The position numbers and the translations under genes are program-made. From assembly GCA_934654765.1 (NCBI GenBank), contig CAKUGX010000014.1, forward strand, positions 1 to 27,736: a DNA stretch of 27,736 nt, given 5' to 3'. Origin of the DNA: an uncultured Collinsella sp. GTDB taxonomy: Bacteria; Actinomycetota; Coriobacteriia; Coriobacteriales; Coriobacteriaceae. The notes beneath the pieces are model-generated. The model ran no database searches and was not told where the DNA came from. It worked only from the letters and a program-made list of their open reading frames with translations. Below, piece after piece: positions 1 to 8,346 of this stretch. Positions within the stretch are counted from its first letter, which is position 1. Every line of letters starts with the position of its first letter.

Positions 1-257
1 GTCGCTGCATATATGGGTGCACGGCGCCCTGCCGCCGAAGCCGCGCGCGACGACGTTCGACACGTCGGCCTCGTTGACCGCCCCGGGGTGCACCTTGAAC
101 CTCTTCCTGCCGTATGCGCCGGCCAGGCCGTTCTCCCTCATGATGCGGCAGACGCGGCGCCGGCTGACGGTAACGCCCGACCTCCCGGGCGACGCCTTGA
201 TCTTGCGCGATCCGTTCCGGCCCTTGCTGGCGGCGTGCGCCGCCGCGGCCGCCGTCG
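1..257 (-). mobile_element. IS3-family transposase OrfB fragment (runs off the window edge)
   Basis: Reading the minus strand from about 257 down to 1 gives an open frame without stops. It contains the basic segment NGSRKIKASPGRSG, then VSRRRVCRIMRENGL, then GAYGRKRFKVHPGAVNEADV and finally APCTHICSD at the window edge. The order of helix-turn-helix (RRVCRIMRE), basic linker and the stretch leading to the DDE domain matches the N-terminal part of IS3-group OrfB transposases. The catalytic domain would lie outside the window. The frame meets the nucleosidase fragment at about 230-260 in a run of alanine codons, so the exact junction cannot be fixed. A start codon is not obvious, so this may be a fragment or the OrfB half of a frameshifted OrfAB. 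Confidence 0.75.
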
Positions 258-541
258 CCCCCGACATTAAGGTCCTCAAGGGCCGCGTCGTCTCCGGCGA
301 CCAGTTCGTCTCGCCCGCGGAACAGAAGGAGCGAATCCTCGCGACCTTCGGCGACCTGTGCTGCGAGATGGAGGGCTGCACCATCGCGCAGGCCGCCTAT
401 CTCAACGGCGTGCCCCTCGTCGTCGTGCGCGCCATCAGCGACAAGCCCTGCGCCGAGGGCCGGGTCGTCGACTACAACACCTTCGAGAAGAAGGCCGCCT
501 GCGACTGCGCCCGCATCGCCGCGCGCATGGTTAAGCTTTAG
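245..541 (+). pseudogene. C-terminal fragment of 5'-methylthioadenosine/S-adenosylhomocysteine nucleosidase
   Basis: The reading frame ending at 541 carries the last ~98 residues of the MTA/SAH nucleosidase family, which removes adenine from methylthioadenosine and S-adenosylhomocysteine. Visible motifs are GRVVSGDQFVS, the substrate-binding EMEG followed by TIAQAAYLNGVP, and RAISDKP, which holds the catalytic aspartate of the family. The intact enzyme has about 230 residues, so the N-terminal half, including the first nucleoside-binding part, is missing. Upstream in the same frame the sequence is antisense to an IS3-type transposase, so the open frame that extends back to position 17 is an artefact. 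No ribosome site precedes the fragment. It is probably a dead remnant, although a full copy may exist elsewhere in the genome. Confidence 0.85.
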
Positions 542-564
542 GCCCTGCGCGCCGGGGCCCTTTT
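541..564 (+). terminator. Rho-independent terminator after the nucleosidase fragment
   Basis: The stem GGCCC (541-545) pairs with GGGCC (555-559) and is followed by TTTT at 561-564. It overlaps the last base of the stop codon. The gap that follows, up to 734, holds an imperfect 13-bp direct repeat (cgaagtgtcgagc-like, about 569-594) and no gene. Confidence 0.6.
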
Positions 565-704
565 CAAAGCGAAGTGTCGAGCCGAAGTGTTGAGCGTCGG
601 CCCTGAATGTTCAATGGCCGTTGTTTTCTGCCCCTCAAGTGGTGGACTTTTCCTCGGAGCTGTTGATTCCCCCACGCGCCCCCTTCCGTTCTCTGTTCTC
701 CCCT

Positions 705-727
705 TATACTCCTTGTACGAGGAGGTA
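705..727 (+). promoter_or_regulatory. Candidate -10 box and strong ribosome site of the LevR-like gene
   Basis: TATACT at 705-710 is a good -10 hexamer, but no convincing -35 lies 16-18 bp upstream. AGGAGGT at 720-726, eight bases before the ATG at 735, fixes the start of the regulator gene. Confidence 0.45.
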
Positions 728-734
728 AGAAGTC

Positions 735-3476
735 ATGGACAAGACCACACAGGACAGCTTGGCAAAGAAACCCGTCGACATGAGGGACAGGATTCTCGAG
801 CATCTCGAGGCCCTCACCTCTGCCGTCTCGCTCGACGACCTTGCCCGTCTGTCCACCTCCGACATCGCCGAGACGCTCATCATCTCCAGGAGCCTGGCGA
901 GCCAGTACCTCAACGACCTTGTTCGCGCCGGTCTTGTGGTTAAGGTGGCGGGCAGGCCTGTCCGTTATTTTCATCGCCGCGCGTTCCAGAAGCGTTTTCA
1001 GGTAAAGCTCTCTGCAAGCGAGTACGCCTCGCTCGCCGACCTCATCCAGGCGACGGGAATCGCCGATCACCGCGACTTCGCGCGTGCCGTGGGCTTCGAC
1101 ATGAGCCTCAGCTCCGTTGTCGAGCAGTGCAAGGCTGCGGTTCAGTACCCTCCGTTTGGCCTGCCCATCCTCTTGAGCGGCGGCGTGGGTGTCGGTAAGT
1201 CTTTCCTTTCTCGCCTTGTGTACGAGTACGGCAAGAACCAGGGCTTGCTGTCCCGCGACTCCTCCTATGTGCGCATCGACTGCGCCGGGGTCCCGGACGC
1301 CGCCTCGTTCAACGGGCTTCTTGACGAGTCGATCGCGAAAGCGCGCGGGGGTGTGGTCTTTGTCAACGGCATCGAGGCACTCTCTCCCTCTGCGATGGAG
1401 CACTGCCTTGCGACGGCCCTCGGGCTCGATGCCTCCCAGGATGCGCCGCGCGCTCGCCTCGTTCTTTCGACGACGCTTTCCGCCGATGACCTGAAGGTTT
1501 CCTCGGCCTACAGCAAAATGCCCATCTGTGCCCGCGTCCCCTCACTCAAGGAGCGGACCCCCGAGGAGCGCGAGGATCTCATCTTGAGCTTCCTGCGCAG
1601 CGAGGGGTGCCGAATCGGTTCTGATGTGAAGATCAGCCGCGGCGCATACCGTTGCCTCGTGAACGCGGACTTTTCCGATAACATCGCCGGCTTGCGCGCC
1701 TGCGTGACGAACTGCTGCGCCAAAGCGTTCCTCAATCGCGAGGGCGACTACGTCGTCGTTCGCCCGTATCTTCTTCCCAGCGGGCTCCTCTCCTCCGCGC
1801 AGATCGATCAACAGCCCGACGATGGCGTTCTGATCGACGCGTCTCTGGATGCCGCCGAGAGCACAGGGCCGGTCGAGCAGGCGCTCGATGCCCTGTGCTC
1901 CCTCGATGAGCGATTCTGCGCCGGGGAGCTCTCTGTCTCCGAGCTTGTCTCGCAAGCTGTCTCCGCTGTGCGCGGCGTTGAGGATCACTTGATCTTCGAC
2001 CACGGCGTCGCCTCCTCGAGGTCGCGCGCCTTCGAGCGCGTCGTGGGCGCGGTCCTTGCCGACGCAGGCTCTTCTTATGGCATCGAGCTTTCGAGGAAGG
2101 TCGCTTTTCTACTGGCCCAGGAGATTTGCCTGCAGTTGTGGCCGGGTATCGGCCTGGCTAAGCGAAAGTCTGCCTGTGCGGAGCAAATCTCCCATCTCCT
2201 CGGTGCCGTGACCTCCGAATTGCCGTTTGCCTCGAGTGTCTCCGATCAGGTCGCCGCAGACGTGGAAGGGGCGCTGGGAATCTCGCTCGATCACTTCACG
2301 AAGACGCTTCTGACGCTGTGCGTCGCATCGGAGTCTCGCGATGCGAAGGCCCTTCGGACGCTCTGCGTCATCTTGTCCCACGGCTACTCAACGGCGACGA
2401 GCATCGCCGACGCGGCGAACCGTATGCTCGGCATGCATGTGTACGAGGCTGTCGACATGCCCTACGACCAGCAGCTGAAGGACATCGTCGGTCCGCTCCA
2501 GCGCCTCGTCGACCGCCATTCCTACTGTACCGGGGTCGTGTTCCTCGTCGACATGGGCTCCTTGGAGGAGGCCTATAAGGCCCTCGAGAACGTTACCGAC
2601 TCCACTATCGGCGTGGTGAACAACGTCTCTACCGGTCTTGCGCTCGAGATCGGGGTCGGGCTGCTCGGCGGCAAGTCCATCGCCGAGGTTCTTGGCGATG
2701 CGACCGCCGCGTGCGTGACGCACTGCAAGGTGATCGAGCGCGTCAACCGTGAGGACGCCATCGTCTTCTGCTCCGAGTCCGGGGTCGACGCCGCGGAGAG
2801 GATACGCCAGCTCGTCTCGCAGAGCCTCCCGCGCACCATAGGCGCGCGCCTGCTCACGAGGCCCTTCAAGCAGCTCGTCGCGAACGGGTCGAACGACGCC
2901 GTTTTCTCCGAGCACCGCGTCTGCGCCGTCATCGGCACGGGAGACCCCGGGGTCGCCTCCGTCCCCTTCGTCGCCCTCGAGGACATCATGTCGACGGCGT
3001 CCGCCTCTAAGGTTGATGCCGTGTTCGGCAGGTGGCTTGACGCTTCCGAGCTCTCTTCTTTCCACGAGAAGCTGCTCTCGAACATGACGCTGCAGAACGT
3101 CATCCGCTCCATCACCATCCTCGACCCGGAGCGGCTATTCCATGAGATCGAGAGCGCCGTGCACGAGCTTCAGCGCAGGACAGGCGAGAAGATCGGCAGC
3201 AACGCCATCATTGGGCTCTACGTTCACCTCTGCTGTCTCGTCGAGCGCCTTGTTACCAGAAACCCCATTGAGACCTACGTTGGCCAGGACCGCTTCGAGG
3301 AGGAACGCGCCGATTTCATCGAGTCCTTCAGGCAGAGCTTCTCGAGCATCTCGACGCGCTATCGCGTAGAGGTTCCCGTAAGCGAGATCGCATATGTCTT
3401 CGACTACATAAGCGTGAGCGCCGCCCCGGCGCGAGAAGAGCGCCTCGGCTCCTCGGACCTCCTGCTCGACGAGTGA
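735..3476 (+). CDS. LevR-like PTS-controlled transcriptional regulator with degenerate AAA+ domain
   Basis: This 913-residue protein has the LevR/DagR domain order. An N-terminal winged HTH (about 17-80) is followed by an AAA+ domain (about 120-340), a PRD-like helical region (about 380-500), an EIIA-Man-like domain (about 540-660, candidate phospho-His H549 in LSHG), an EIIB-Gat-like stretch with C679 in FCSESG, and a C-terminal PRD (about 795-900, H831 in GLYVHL). Family members are activators phosphorylated by PTS proteins and usually work with sigma-54. Here Walker A is intact (GGVGVGKS, 149-156), but the Walker B acidic pair reads NG (VFVNGIEAL, 208-216), and the segment that should carry the GAFTGA sigma-54 loop is missing between IDCAG and ARGGVV. 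I see no -24/-12 promoter before the PTS genes. It lies 124 bp upstream of the PTS operon, which it most likely controls, probably not by the classical ATP-driven mechanism. Confidence 0.88.
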   Translation: MDKTTQDSLAKKPVDMRDRILEHLEALTSAVSLDDLARLSTSDIAETLIISRSLASQYLNDLVRAGLVVKVAGRPVRYFHRRAFQKRFQVKLSASEYASLADLIQATGIADHRDFARAVGFDMSLSSVVEQCKAAVQYPPFGLPILLSGGVGVGKSFLSRLVYEYGKNQGLLSRDSSYVRIDCAGVPDAASFNGLLDESIAKARGGVVFVNGIEALSPSAMEHCLATALGLDASQDAPRARLVLSTTLSADDLKVSSAYSKMPICARVPSLKERTPEEREDLILSFLRSEGCRIGSDVKISRGAYRCLVNADFSDNIAGLRACVTNCCAKAFLNREGDYVVVRPYLLPSGLLSSAQIDQQPDDGVLIDASLDAAESTGPVEQALDALCSLDERFCAGELSVSELVSQAVSAVRGVEDHLIFDHGVASSRSRAFERVVGAVLADAGSSYGIELSRKVAFLLAQEICLQLWPGIGLAKRKSACAEQISHLLGAVTSELPFASSVSDQVAADVEGALGISLDHFTKTLLTLCVASESRDAKALRTLCVILSHGYSTATSIADAANRMLGMHVYEAVDMPYDQQLKDIVGPLQRLVDRHSYCTGVVFLVDMGSLEEAYKALENVTDSTIGVVNNVSTGLALEIGVGLLGGKSIAEVLGDATAACVTHCKVIERVNREDAIVFCSESGVDAAERIRQLVSQSLPRTIGARLLTRPFKQLVANGSNDAVFSEHRVCAVIGTGDPGVASVPFVALEDIMSTASASKVDAVFGRWLDASELSSFHEKLLSNMTLQNVIRSITILDPERLFHEIESAVHELQRRTGEKIGSNAIIGLYVHLCCLVERLVTRNPIETYVGQDRFEEERADFIESFRQSFSSISTRYRVEVPVSEIAYVFDYISVSAAPAREERLGSSDLLLDE

Positions 3477-3600
3477 CCTTCCCCGCGCCGCCGCAAGCTG
3501 ACCGCGCGTCCTCAATAATCCGATAACCCCTTGCCCGGCGCGAATCCGGATAGCGCCAAGGCAGTGCTGAATAAAAAACTTGATTTGATAGGAGCAAACA

Positions 3601-4073
3601 TGAGTGTTGTTATGGCACGAATCGACAATCGCCTGCTTCACGGCATCATCGTGACGCAGTGGGCCCCGGTGTCGGGCGCGACCCGAGTCATGGTCATCGA
3701 CGACAAGGTCGCCGGCGACGAGGTCCTGAAGTCCACCATGAGGATGGCGCGCCCCGCGGGCATGGCCGTTTCGATCATCTCCGAGCAGACCGCGCTCAAG
3801 AACTTCGCCGCGGGCAAGTACGACCGCGAGAAGGTCTTCGTCATCGCCAAGGAGCCCGAGACGATGCTTCGCCTGGTCGAGTCGGGCGTCGAGCTCCCGT
3901 CGCTGGTCGTCGGCGGCTCGCTCGTCAAGGAGGACGGCATCCAGCTCACCCAGCGCGCCTACGCCTCCGCCGAGAACGTCCAGAGCTACAAGGCGCTCAT
4001 CGCCCGTGGCGTCAAGGTGACGGCCCAGTTCGTGCCCGCCGACAAGCCCGTCTCCGTCGCAGACCTCATCTAA
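3601..4073 (+). CDS. PTS mannose/fructose/sorbose-family EIIB
   Basis: This cytoplasmic subunit (157 residues) takes phosphate from EIIA and passes it to the incoming sugar. The N-terminal signature ARIDNRLLHG contains the phosphorylated histidine (H14), as in EIIB-Man/Lev/Sor proteins. I chose the ATG at 3601 because AGGAG lies just upstream (about 3590-3594) and the protein then begins MSVVMARIDNR, as the family does; an upstream in-frame start at 3531 would add a non-conserved tail. It is the first gene of a tightly spaced run IIB-IIC-IID-IIA, followed by a glycosidase. The length is normal and no residue is obviously missing. The exact sugar cannot be read from this subunit. Confidence 0.93.
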
Positions 4074-4082
4074 GGGGGAAAT

Positions 4083-4868
4083 ATGGTCAACTTCACTATC
4101 CTGCAGGTCGTCCTTTTGACCCTGCTGGCCTTCATCAAGCACGTGGACTACTACGGCATCCCGATGATCTTCGTCAATTACGCCGTTTTCTGGGGCCTCA
4201 TCACCGGAGTCGTCATGGGCGACTGGAAGACCGGCCTTGTCATCGGCGGCACCATTCAGCTCATGCAGCTCGGCGTCGCGGGCTTCGGCGGCTCCTCCAT
4301 TCCCGACTACGGCACGATGGCCATCATCGCCACCGCCTACGGCGTGACCCTGGGCTCCGACACGGGCCTCGCCATCGGCCTGCCGGTCGGCATGCTCGGC
4401 ATCCAGCTCGACGTCGTCGCCAAGATCCTCAACGGCTTTGTCGTCGAGAAGTCCCAGAAGTTCTGCAACGAGGGTAAGTTCAATCAGATGAACGCCATCC
4501 TGTGGGTCTGCCCTGCGCTCTTCGGCCTGTGCGCCGCCCTGCCCGTCTTTGTCTCCGTGACGCTCGGCCAGCCCGCCGTCAACTGGCTCCTCGAGGTCAT
4601 GCCCCAGTGGTTCCTCTCCGGCCTCACCCTCGCCGGCAAGATGCTCCCGGCCGTCGGTATCGCCATGCTGCTCCGCTACATGCCAACCGCCAAGTACTTC
4701 CAGTACCTGCTCGCCGGTTTCTTCCTCTCGGCCTTCATGAACGTGCCCATCATCGGCGCCGCCATCGTCGGCGTTGCCCTCGCGATTGCGTTCTACCAGC
4801 GTGCCGAGAGGGACACCGAACTCGCCGCCCACGCTTCCGCAGACGCCTTCATCGGAGAGGATGAGTAA
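4083..4868 (+). CDS. PTS mannose/fructose/sorbose-family EIIC
   Basis: This is a 261-residue membrane permease subunit of the EII-Man/Sor type. Several hydrophobic segments are clear: ILQVVLLTLLAFI near the N-terminus, the GLVIGGTIQLMQLG region, and the C-terminal segments around YLLAGFFLSAFMN and IIGAAIVGVALAIAF. The family sequence GGTIQLMQLGVAGFGGSSIPDYG is recognisable. A ribosome site GGGGGA lies just before the ATG, nine bases after the IIB stop codon, so the two genes are co-transcribed and probably translationally linked. With IID it forms the sugar-translocating pore in the cytoplasmic membrane. The length fits the family. Confidence 0.93.
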   Translation: MVNFTILQVVLLTLLAFIKHVDYYGIPMIFVNYAVFWGLITGVVMGDWKTGLVIGGTIQLMQLGVAGFGGSSIPDYGTMAIIATAYGVTLGSDTGLAIGLPVGMLGIQLDVVAKILNGFVVEKSQKFCNEGKFNQMNAILWVCPALFGLCAALPVFVSVTLGQPAVNWLLEVMPQWFLSGLTLAGKMLPAVGIAMLLRYMPTAKYFQYLLAGFFLSAFMNVPIIGAAIVGVALAIAFYQRAERDTELAAHASADAFIGEDE

Positions 4869-4870
4869 CC

Positions 4871-5704
4871 ATGGAAAACGAGAACATCACCGCCGTCGCC
4901 GAGGGCAAGCCCTCCGGCTACAAGGTCACCAAGAAGGACCTGCGCAACGCGAACTGGCGCTGGCTCATGAGCGTGTGCACCTTCAACTACCAGACCCAGC
5001 AGGGCGCCTCAGTCGCCTACGCCCTCTCGCCGGTCCTGAGGAAGATCTACACGAACGACGAGGACTATAAGCAAGCGCTCAACAACCACTTCCGCTACTA
5101 CAACACCCAGCCTTGGCTCGCCGCCATCATCCTTGGCGCCTGCGTGGCCATGGAGGAGCGCGACGGCCTAGCGGCGGCGGACGCCGTCCAAGACCTGAAG
5201 ATCGGCACCATGGGACCGCTCGCCGGCGTCGGCGACTCCCTGCTCATGACCATGATCCCGACCATCATGGGCTCCATCGCCGCCTACATGGCCATCGAGG
5301 GCAACCCCGTGGGAGCCGGCATCTGGTTCGCGCTCATCCTGGCCATCTTCTGGGTCCGCATGCACGCCCTCGAGTTCGGCTACAAGCAGGGCGTGAAGCT
5401 CGTCACCGACTTCAGCGAGAAGCTTCCCAACCTCACTGCCGCCGCCTCCGTGCTCGGCCTCACCGTGGTCGGCTGCCTCATCGCCTCGGTCATCGGCGTC
5501 ACCTGCCCGATTAGCTTCAGCTTCGGCGACGTCGCGATGGAGATTCAGCCGCTGCTCGACAAGATCCTGCCTGCCATGATCCCCGCCGCCATCACGGGAA
5601 GCGCGTATTACCTTCTTACCAAGAAGAACGCGAGCATGACGGCCCTCATCCTCGTGGTGATCGTCCTCGCGATGGTCGCCTCCGCCGCCGGCATCCTCGC
5701 CTAG
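4871..5704 (+). CDS. PTS mannose/fructose/sorbose-family EIID
   Basis: This 277-residue subunit is the partner of IIC in the membrane complex. The N-terminal half is typical of EIID, with KKDLRNANWRWLM, FNYQTQQGASVAYALSPVL, and later the DGLAAADAVQDLKIGTMGPL and GVGDSLLMTMIPTIMG stretches that the family conserves. The C-terminus has membrane segments (about 170-195 and 255-277). It starts two bases after the IIC stop, with the ribosome site (GGAGAGGATGAG) inside the end of IIC. No irregularities are seen. Substrate specificity remains open; the glycosidase and sugar kinase downstream are the best clues. Confidence 0.93.
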   Translation: MENENITAVAEGKPSGYKVTKKDLRNANWRWLMSVCTFNYQTQQGASVAYALSPVLRKIYTNDEDYKQALNNHFRYYNTQPWLAAIILGACVAMEERDGLAAADAVQDLKIGTMGPLAGVGDSLLMTMIPTIMGSIAAYMAIEGNPVGAGIWFALILAIFWVRMHALEFGYKQGVKLVTDFSEKLPNLTAAASVLGLTVVGCLIASVIGVTCPISFSFGDVAMEIQPLLDKILPAMIPAAITGSAYYLLTKKNASMTALILVVIVLAMVASAAGILA

Positions 5705-5730
5705 CTTCGACCCAAGAGATTGGTGAATCA

Positions 5731-6129
5731 ATGAGAAAGATAGTTGTGGCGAGCCATTCCCTTCTCGCCCAGGGCTTCAAGGACACCCTCGAGTTCCTTA
5801 CGGGTAAGGGCGACGCCGTCAACGCCGTGTGCGCCTACGTGAACGACAACGGCGAGGGGCTCGACGCGGCGGTCGAGGCGGCTCTTTCGGGCACTGACGA
5901 GGTCGTCGTCCTCACCGACGCGTACGGCGGCAGCGTGAACCAGCGCTTTTCCCGCTTCGCCTCCGACCGGATCCACGTGATCGCGGGTGTCAACCTCCCG
6001 CTCGCCATGACGGTCGCGCTCGCGCGCCCCGACGAGAAACTCGACTTCGACGCCCTCGTCAACGAGGCGCGCCAGCAGATCATCTACGTGAACGGTGCCA
6101 GTTCCGCCGAGTGCGACGACGACGAATAG
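5731..6129 (+). CDS. PTS mannose/fructose-family EIIA
   Basis: This 132-residue cytoplasmic EIIA receives phosphate from HPr. The family start MRKIVVASHSLLAQGF places the phosphorylatable histidine at H9, and a later hydrophobic strand (DEVVVLTDAYGGSVNQ) followed by IHVIAGVNLPLAM matches EIIA-Man. It is encoded 26 bp after IID as a separate protein rather than fused to IIB, as in the Lev/Aga/Sor type of system. It probably also phosphorylates or otherwise signals to the LevR-like regulator encoded upstream, which carries its own EIIA-like and PRD domains; that link is inference from the family. Confidence 0.9.
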   Translation: MRKIVVASHSLLAQGFKDTLEFLTGKGDAVNAVCAYVNDNGEGLDAAVEAALSGTDEVVVLTDAYGGSVNQRFSRFASDRIHVIAGVNLPLAMTVALARPDEKLDFDALVNEARQQIIYVNGASSAECDDDE

Positions 6130-6141
6130 AGGAGGTCGACG

Positions 6142-7266
6142 ATGAGAGAGTTCCTTAAGGACGTGTGGATGCACGGCGGTGAGGAAAGCCGCGCCATCAC
6201 CCCCGAGAACATCACGGGCGAGAAGGGCCGCGCCGCCATGTCGGCCAGCCACCTCGGCGTCGGCCGCAAGGGCTCGTGCTGCGTGCCCCTTGAGTCCGGC
6301 GAGACCATCACGCTCGCGGACATCGAGGGCCCCGGCATCATCCGCCACATCTGGATGACCGTCCCCGACAAGACCGCCGCCGGCAGCTTCGTCATGCGTG
6401 ACCTCGTGCTGCGCTTCTACTGGGACGACGAGGAGACCCCCTCGGTCGAGTGCCCTGTCGGCGACTTCTTCTGCAACGGCTTCGGTGAGCGCGCCATCGT
6501 CAACTCGATGCCCATCTGCGTGAACCCGACGGGCGGCATGAACTGCTACTTCGAGATGCCCTTCAGGAAGCACGCCAAGGTCACGCTTACGAGCGAGCAC
6601 CCCGGGTTCATTAAGCACATCTTCTACACGTTCAACTACGCGCTCACCGACGTGCCGGACGACGCCATGTACTTCCACGCCCGCTTTAACCGCGAGCGCA
6701 GCACCCGCAGGGGCGTCGACTACACCGTGCTCGACGGCGTGCGCGGCAAGGGCTACTACGTCGGCACCTACATGGCCCTGTGCGCCCTGGAGCGCTATTG
6801 GTGGGGCGAGGGCGAGATGAAGTTCTTCCTCGACGGCGACGAGGAGTTCCCCACGGTCACCTCGACGGGAGCCGAGGACTACTTCGGCGGTGCCTGGGCC
6901 TTCCTCGACAGGCCGCCCCACGCGCTGCCCGAGGCGCAGTGCTTCAACACGCTGTTCGCCGGCTACCCGTACCGCTCGACGCGCGACGCCACGCGCGACC
7001 GCTTCAGCGCGGGCAAGCCGAACCCGAATCCGATGCTCGCGACTAACGACGACGCGCTGCCCAGGCACGGCCTCTACAGGTGGCACCTTCCCGACCCGAT
7101 CTCGTTCAAGGAGGACCTGCGCGTGACGTTCCAGGACCTCGGCAACGACGACATCAAGCTCTACGAGCGCGAGGACGACATCTCCACCGTCGCCTACTGG
7201 TACCAAAGCGAGCCGCACGCCGTGCTCGCCCCGTTTGCCGCAAGGCAGGACCGCGTGCCCAGGTAG
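6142..7266 (+). CDS. Glycoside hydrolase family 172 (DUF2961) enzyme
   Basis: This 374-residue protein has the DUF2961 core now classed as GH172, whose known members act on alpha-D-fructofuranosides/difructose dianhydrides or D-arabinofuranosides. Conserved stretches are the N-terminal DIEGPGIIRHIWMT, the middle VGDFFCNGFGE, and WWGEGEMKFFLDGD followed by STGAEDYFGGAW. Acidic residues E223/E225 and E245 in the last two stretches are the likely catalytic pair, by family resemblance only. There is no signal peptide, so it acts in the cytoplasm on sugar brought in by the PTS. GAGGAGG precedes the start, 12 bp after EIIA. Its place between a PTS and a fructokinase-like gene favours a fructose-containing di- or oligosaccharide as substrate; an arabinan-type substrate is the alternative. 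Confidence 0.85.
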   Translation: MREFLKDVWMHGGEESRAITPENITGEKGRAAMSASHLGVGRKGSCCVPLESGETITLADIEGPGIIRHIWMTVPDKTAAGSFVMRDLVLRFYWDDEETPSVECPVGDFFCNGFGERAIVNSMPICVNPTGGMNCYFEMPFRKHAKVTLTSEHPGFIKHIFYTFNYALTDVPDDAMYFHARFNRERSTRRGVDYTVLDGVRGKGYYVGTYMALCALERYWWGEGEMKFFLDGDEEFPTVTSTGAEDYFGGAWAFLDRPPHALPEAQCFNTLFAGYPYRSTRDATRDRFSAGKPNPNPMLATNDDALPRHGLYRWHLPDPISFKEDLRVTFQDLGNDDIKLYEREDDISTVAYWYQSEPHAVLAPFAARQDRVPR

Positions 7267-7293
7267 GGTCGCCTCGAAACAAGCCAACGTTAT

Positions 7294-7333
7294 GGGCGCC
7301 CGCGGTTGACCATGACTGCGGGCGTCCCTTTGT
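7294..7333 (+). terminator. Intercistronic hairpin between the GH172 gene and the ROK kinase
   Basis: GGGCGCCCGC (7294-7303) pairs almost fully with GCGGGCGTCCC (7318-7328) across a loop of about 14 bases, and the stem is followed by TTTGT. It may terminate part of the transcripts so that the kinase is made at a lower level, or protect upstream mRNA. The ribosome site of the kinase (AAGGAGG) follows directly. Confidence 0.55.
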
Positions 7334-7345
7334 AAGGAGGATCAC

Positions 7346-8230
7346 ATGAGCGAAAAGCAAATGAGGCTCGGCGCCCTCGAAGCCGGCGGGACCAAGATGG
7401 TCTGTGCCGTGGTGTCCGGCGACGGCGAGGTCCTCGACCGTATGGAGACCCCGACGCTTACGCCCGCCGAGACCGTCCCGCAGATGATCGAGTGGTTCAC
7501 CGCCCGCGATGTGGACGCGTTGGGCATCGGCGCCTTCGGCCCGACCTGCGTCGACCCCAACGACGAGCGCTACGGCTCCATCCTCCAGACGCCCAAGCTC
7601 GCGTGGCGAGGCCATGGTCTTCGCGCCGCGTTCGCCGACGCCCTCGGGATTCCGGTGGCCTACGACACGGACGTGAACGTTGCCTGCCTCGGCGAAGTGG
7701 TCTTCGGCTGCTGCAAGGGGCTCGAGGACGCCGTCTACGTGACCATCGGCACCGGCGTGGGCGCGGGCGTCATGTGCGCGGGCAGACTCCTTCACGGCAT
7801 GCTGCACCCCGAGGCCGGTCACATGCTGGTAAGGACACGTCCCACCGAGGAGGGACGCTGCGTCTGCCCGAGCCACGCGAGCTGTCTCGAGGGGCTCGCC
7901 TCCGGCCCCGCCATCGCCGCGCGCTGGGGAAAGCCCGCGGCCGAGCTCGCGGACAACGATGAGGTGTGGGCGCTCGAGGGGGATTATCTGGGGCAGATGT
8001 GCGCGAACCTCGTGCTCATGTACTCGCCTCGCCGCATCGTCCTCGGCGGCGGCGTGATGCACCAGGAGCAGCTCTATGGCATCGTCCGCAAGAAGACCCT
8101 CGAATATCTGGGTGGCTACATCCAGACCGCCGAGCTTAAGGACATGGAGAGCTACATCTGCGCCCCGGGCTGCGGCGGCGACCAAGGAATCCTCGGCGCG
8201 GCCGAGCTGGCAAGAAGGGCGCTCGCGTAA
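7346..8230 (+). CDS. ROK-family sugar kinase, probably fructokinase
   Basis: This 294-residue protein phosphorylates a free sugar with ATP in the cytoplasm. The phosphate-binding motif LGALEAGGTKMVCA is at the N-terminus, the sugar-binding/catalytic DTDVNVAC is near 109-116, and the ATP site TIGTGVGAGV is near 132-141. The zinc-binding region reads RCVCPSHASCLEGLASGPA, which is the CxC-P-x-H-xx-C form seen in ROK fructokinases rather than the usual CxCGxxGC of glucokinases. RWGKPA follows, as in fructokinases. AAGGAGG before the ATG supports the start. The neighbouring PTS and GH172 genes suggest that it phosphorylates the non-phosphorylated hexose released by the glycosidase. Fructose is favoured; mannose is possible. 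Confidence 0.87.
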   Translation: MSEKQMRLGALEAGGTKMVCAVVSGDGEVLDRMETPTLTPAETVPQMIEWFTARDVDALGIGAFGPTCVDPNDERYGSILQTPKLAWRGHGLRAAFADALGIPVAYDTDVNVACLGEVVFGCCKGLEDAVYVTIGTGVGAGVMCAGRLLHGMLHPEAGHMLVRTRPTEEGRCVCPSHASCLEGLASGPAIAARWGKPAAELADNDEVWALEGDYLGQMCANLVLMYSPRRIVLGGGVMHQEQLYGIVRKKTLEYLGGYIQTAELKDMESYICAPGCGGDQGILGAAELARRALA

Positions 8231-8262
8231 CTTGCGCTCTCTCCGCCATACAACGCGTTAAG

Positions 8263-8312
8263 AAAAGACGAGCGCTTCTTGCCAATTGAGCGGCAAGAAG
8301 TGCTCGTCTTTT
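8263..8312. terminator. Strong bidirectional terminator
   Basis: A 21-bp stem pairs 8263-8283 with 8292-8312 with a single mismatch, around an 8-base loop. The outer ends are AAAA and TTTT, so it can stop transcription from both sides: the kinase on the plus strand and the degV remnant on the minus strand. Confidence 0.9.
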
Positions 8313-8346
8313 GCATTTGTTTTTGGGGCAGGACGCCCCGCCTCCG

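Noticed and set aside
3480..3600. Sigma-54 -24/-12 promoter before the PTS genes
   Set aside because: I looked for TGGC-N8-TGC spacing and found no acceptable match, which agrees with the missing GAFTGA loop.
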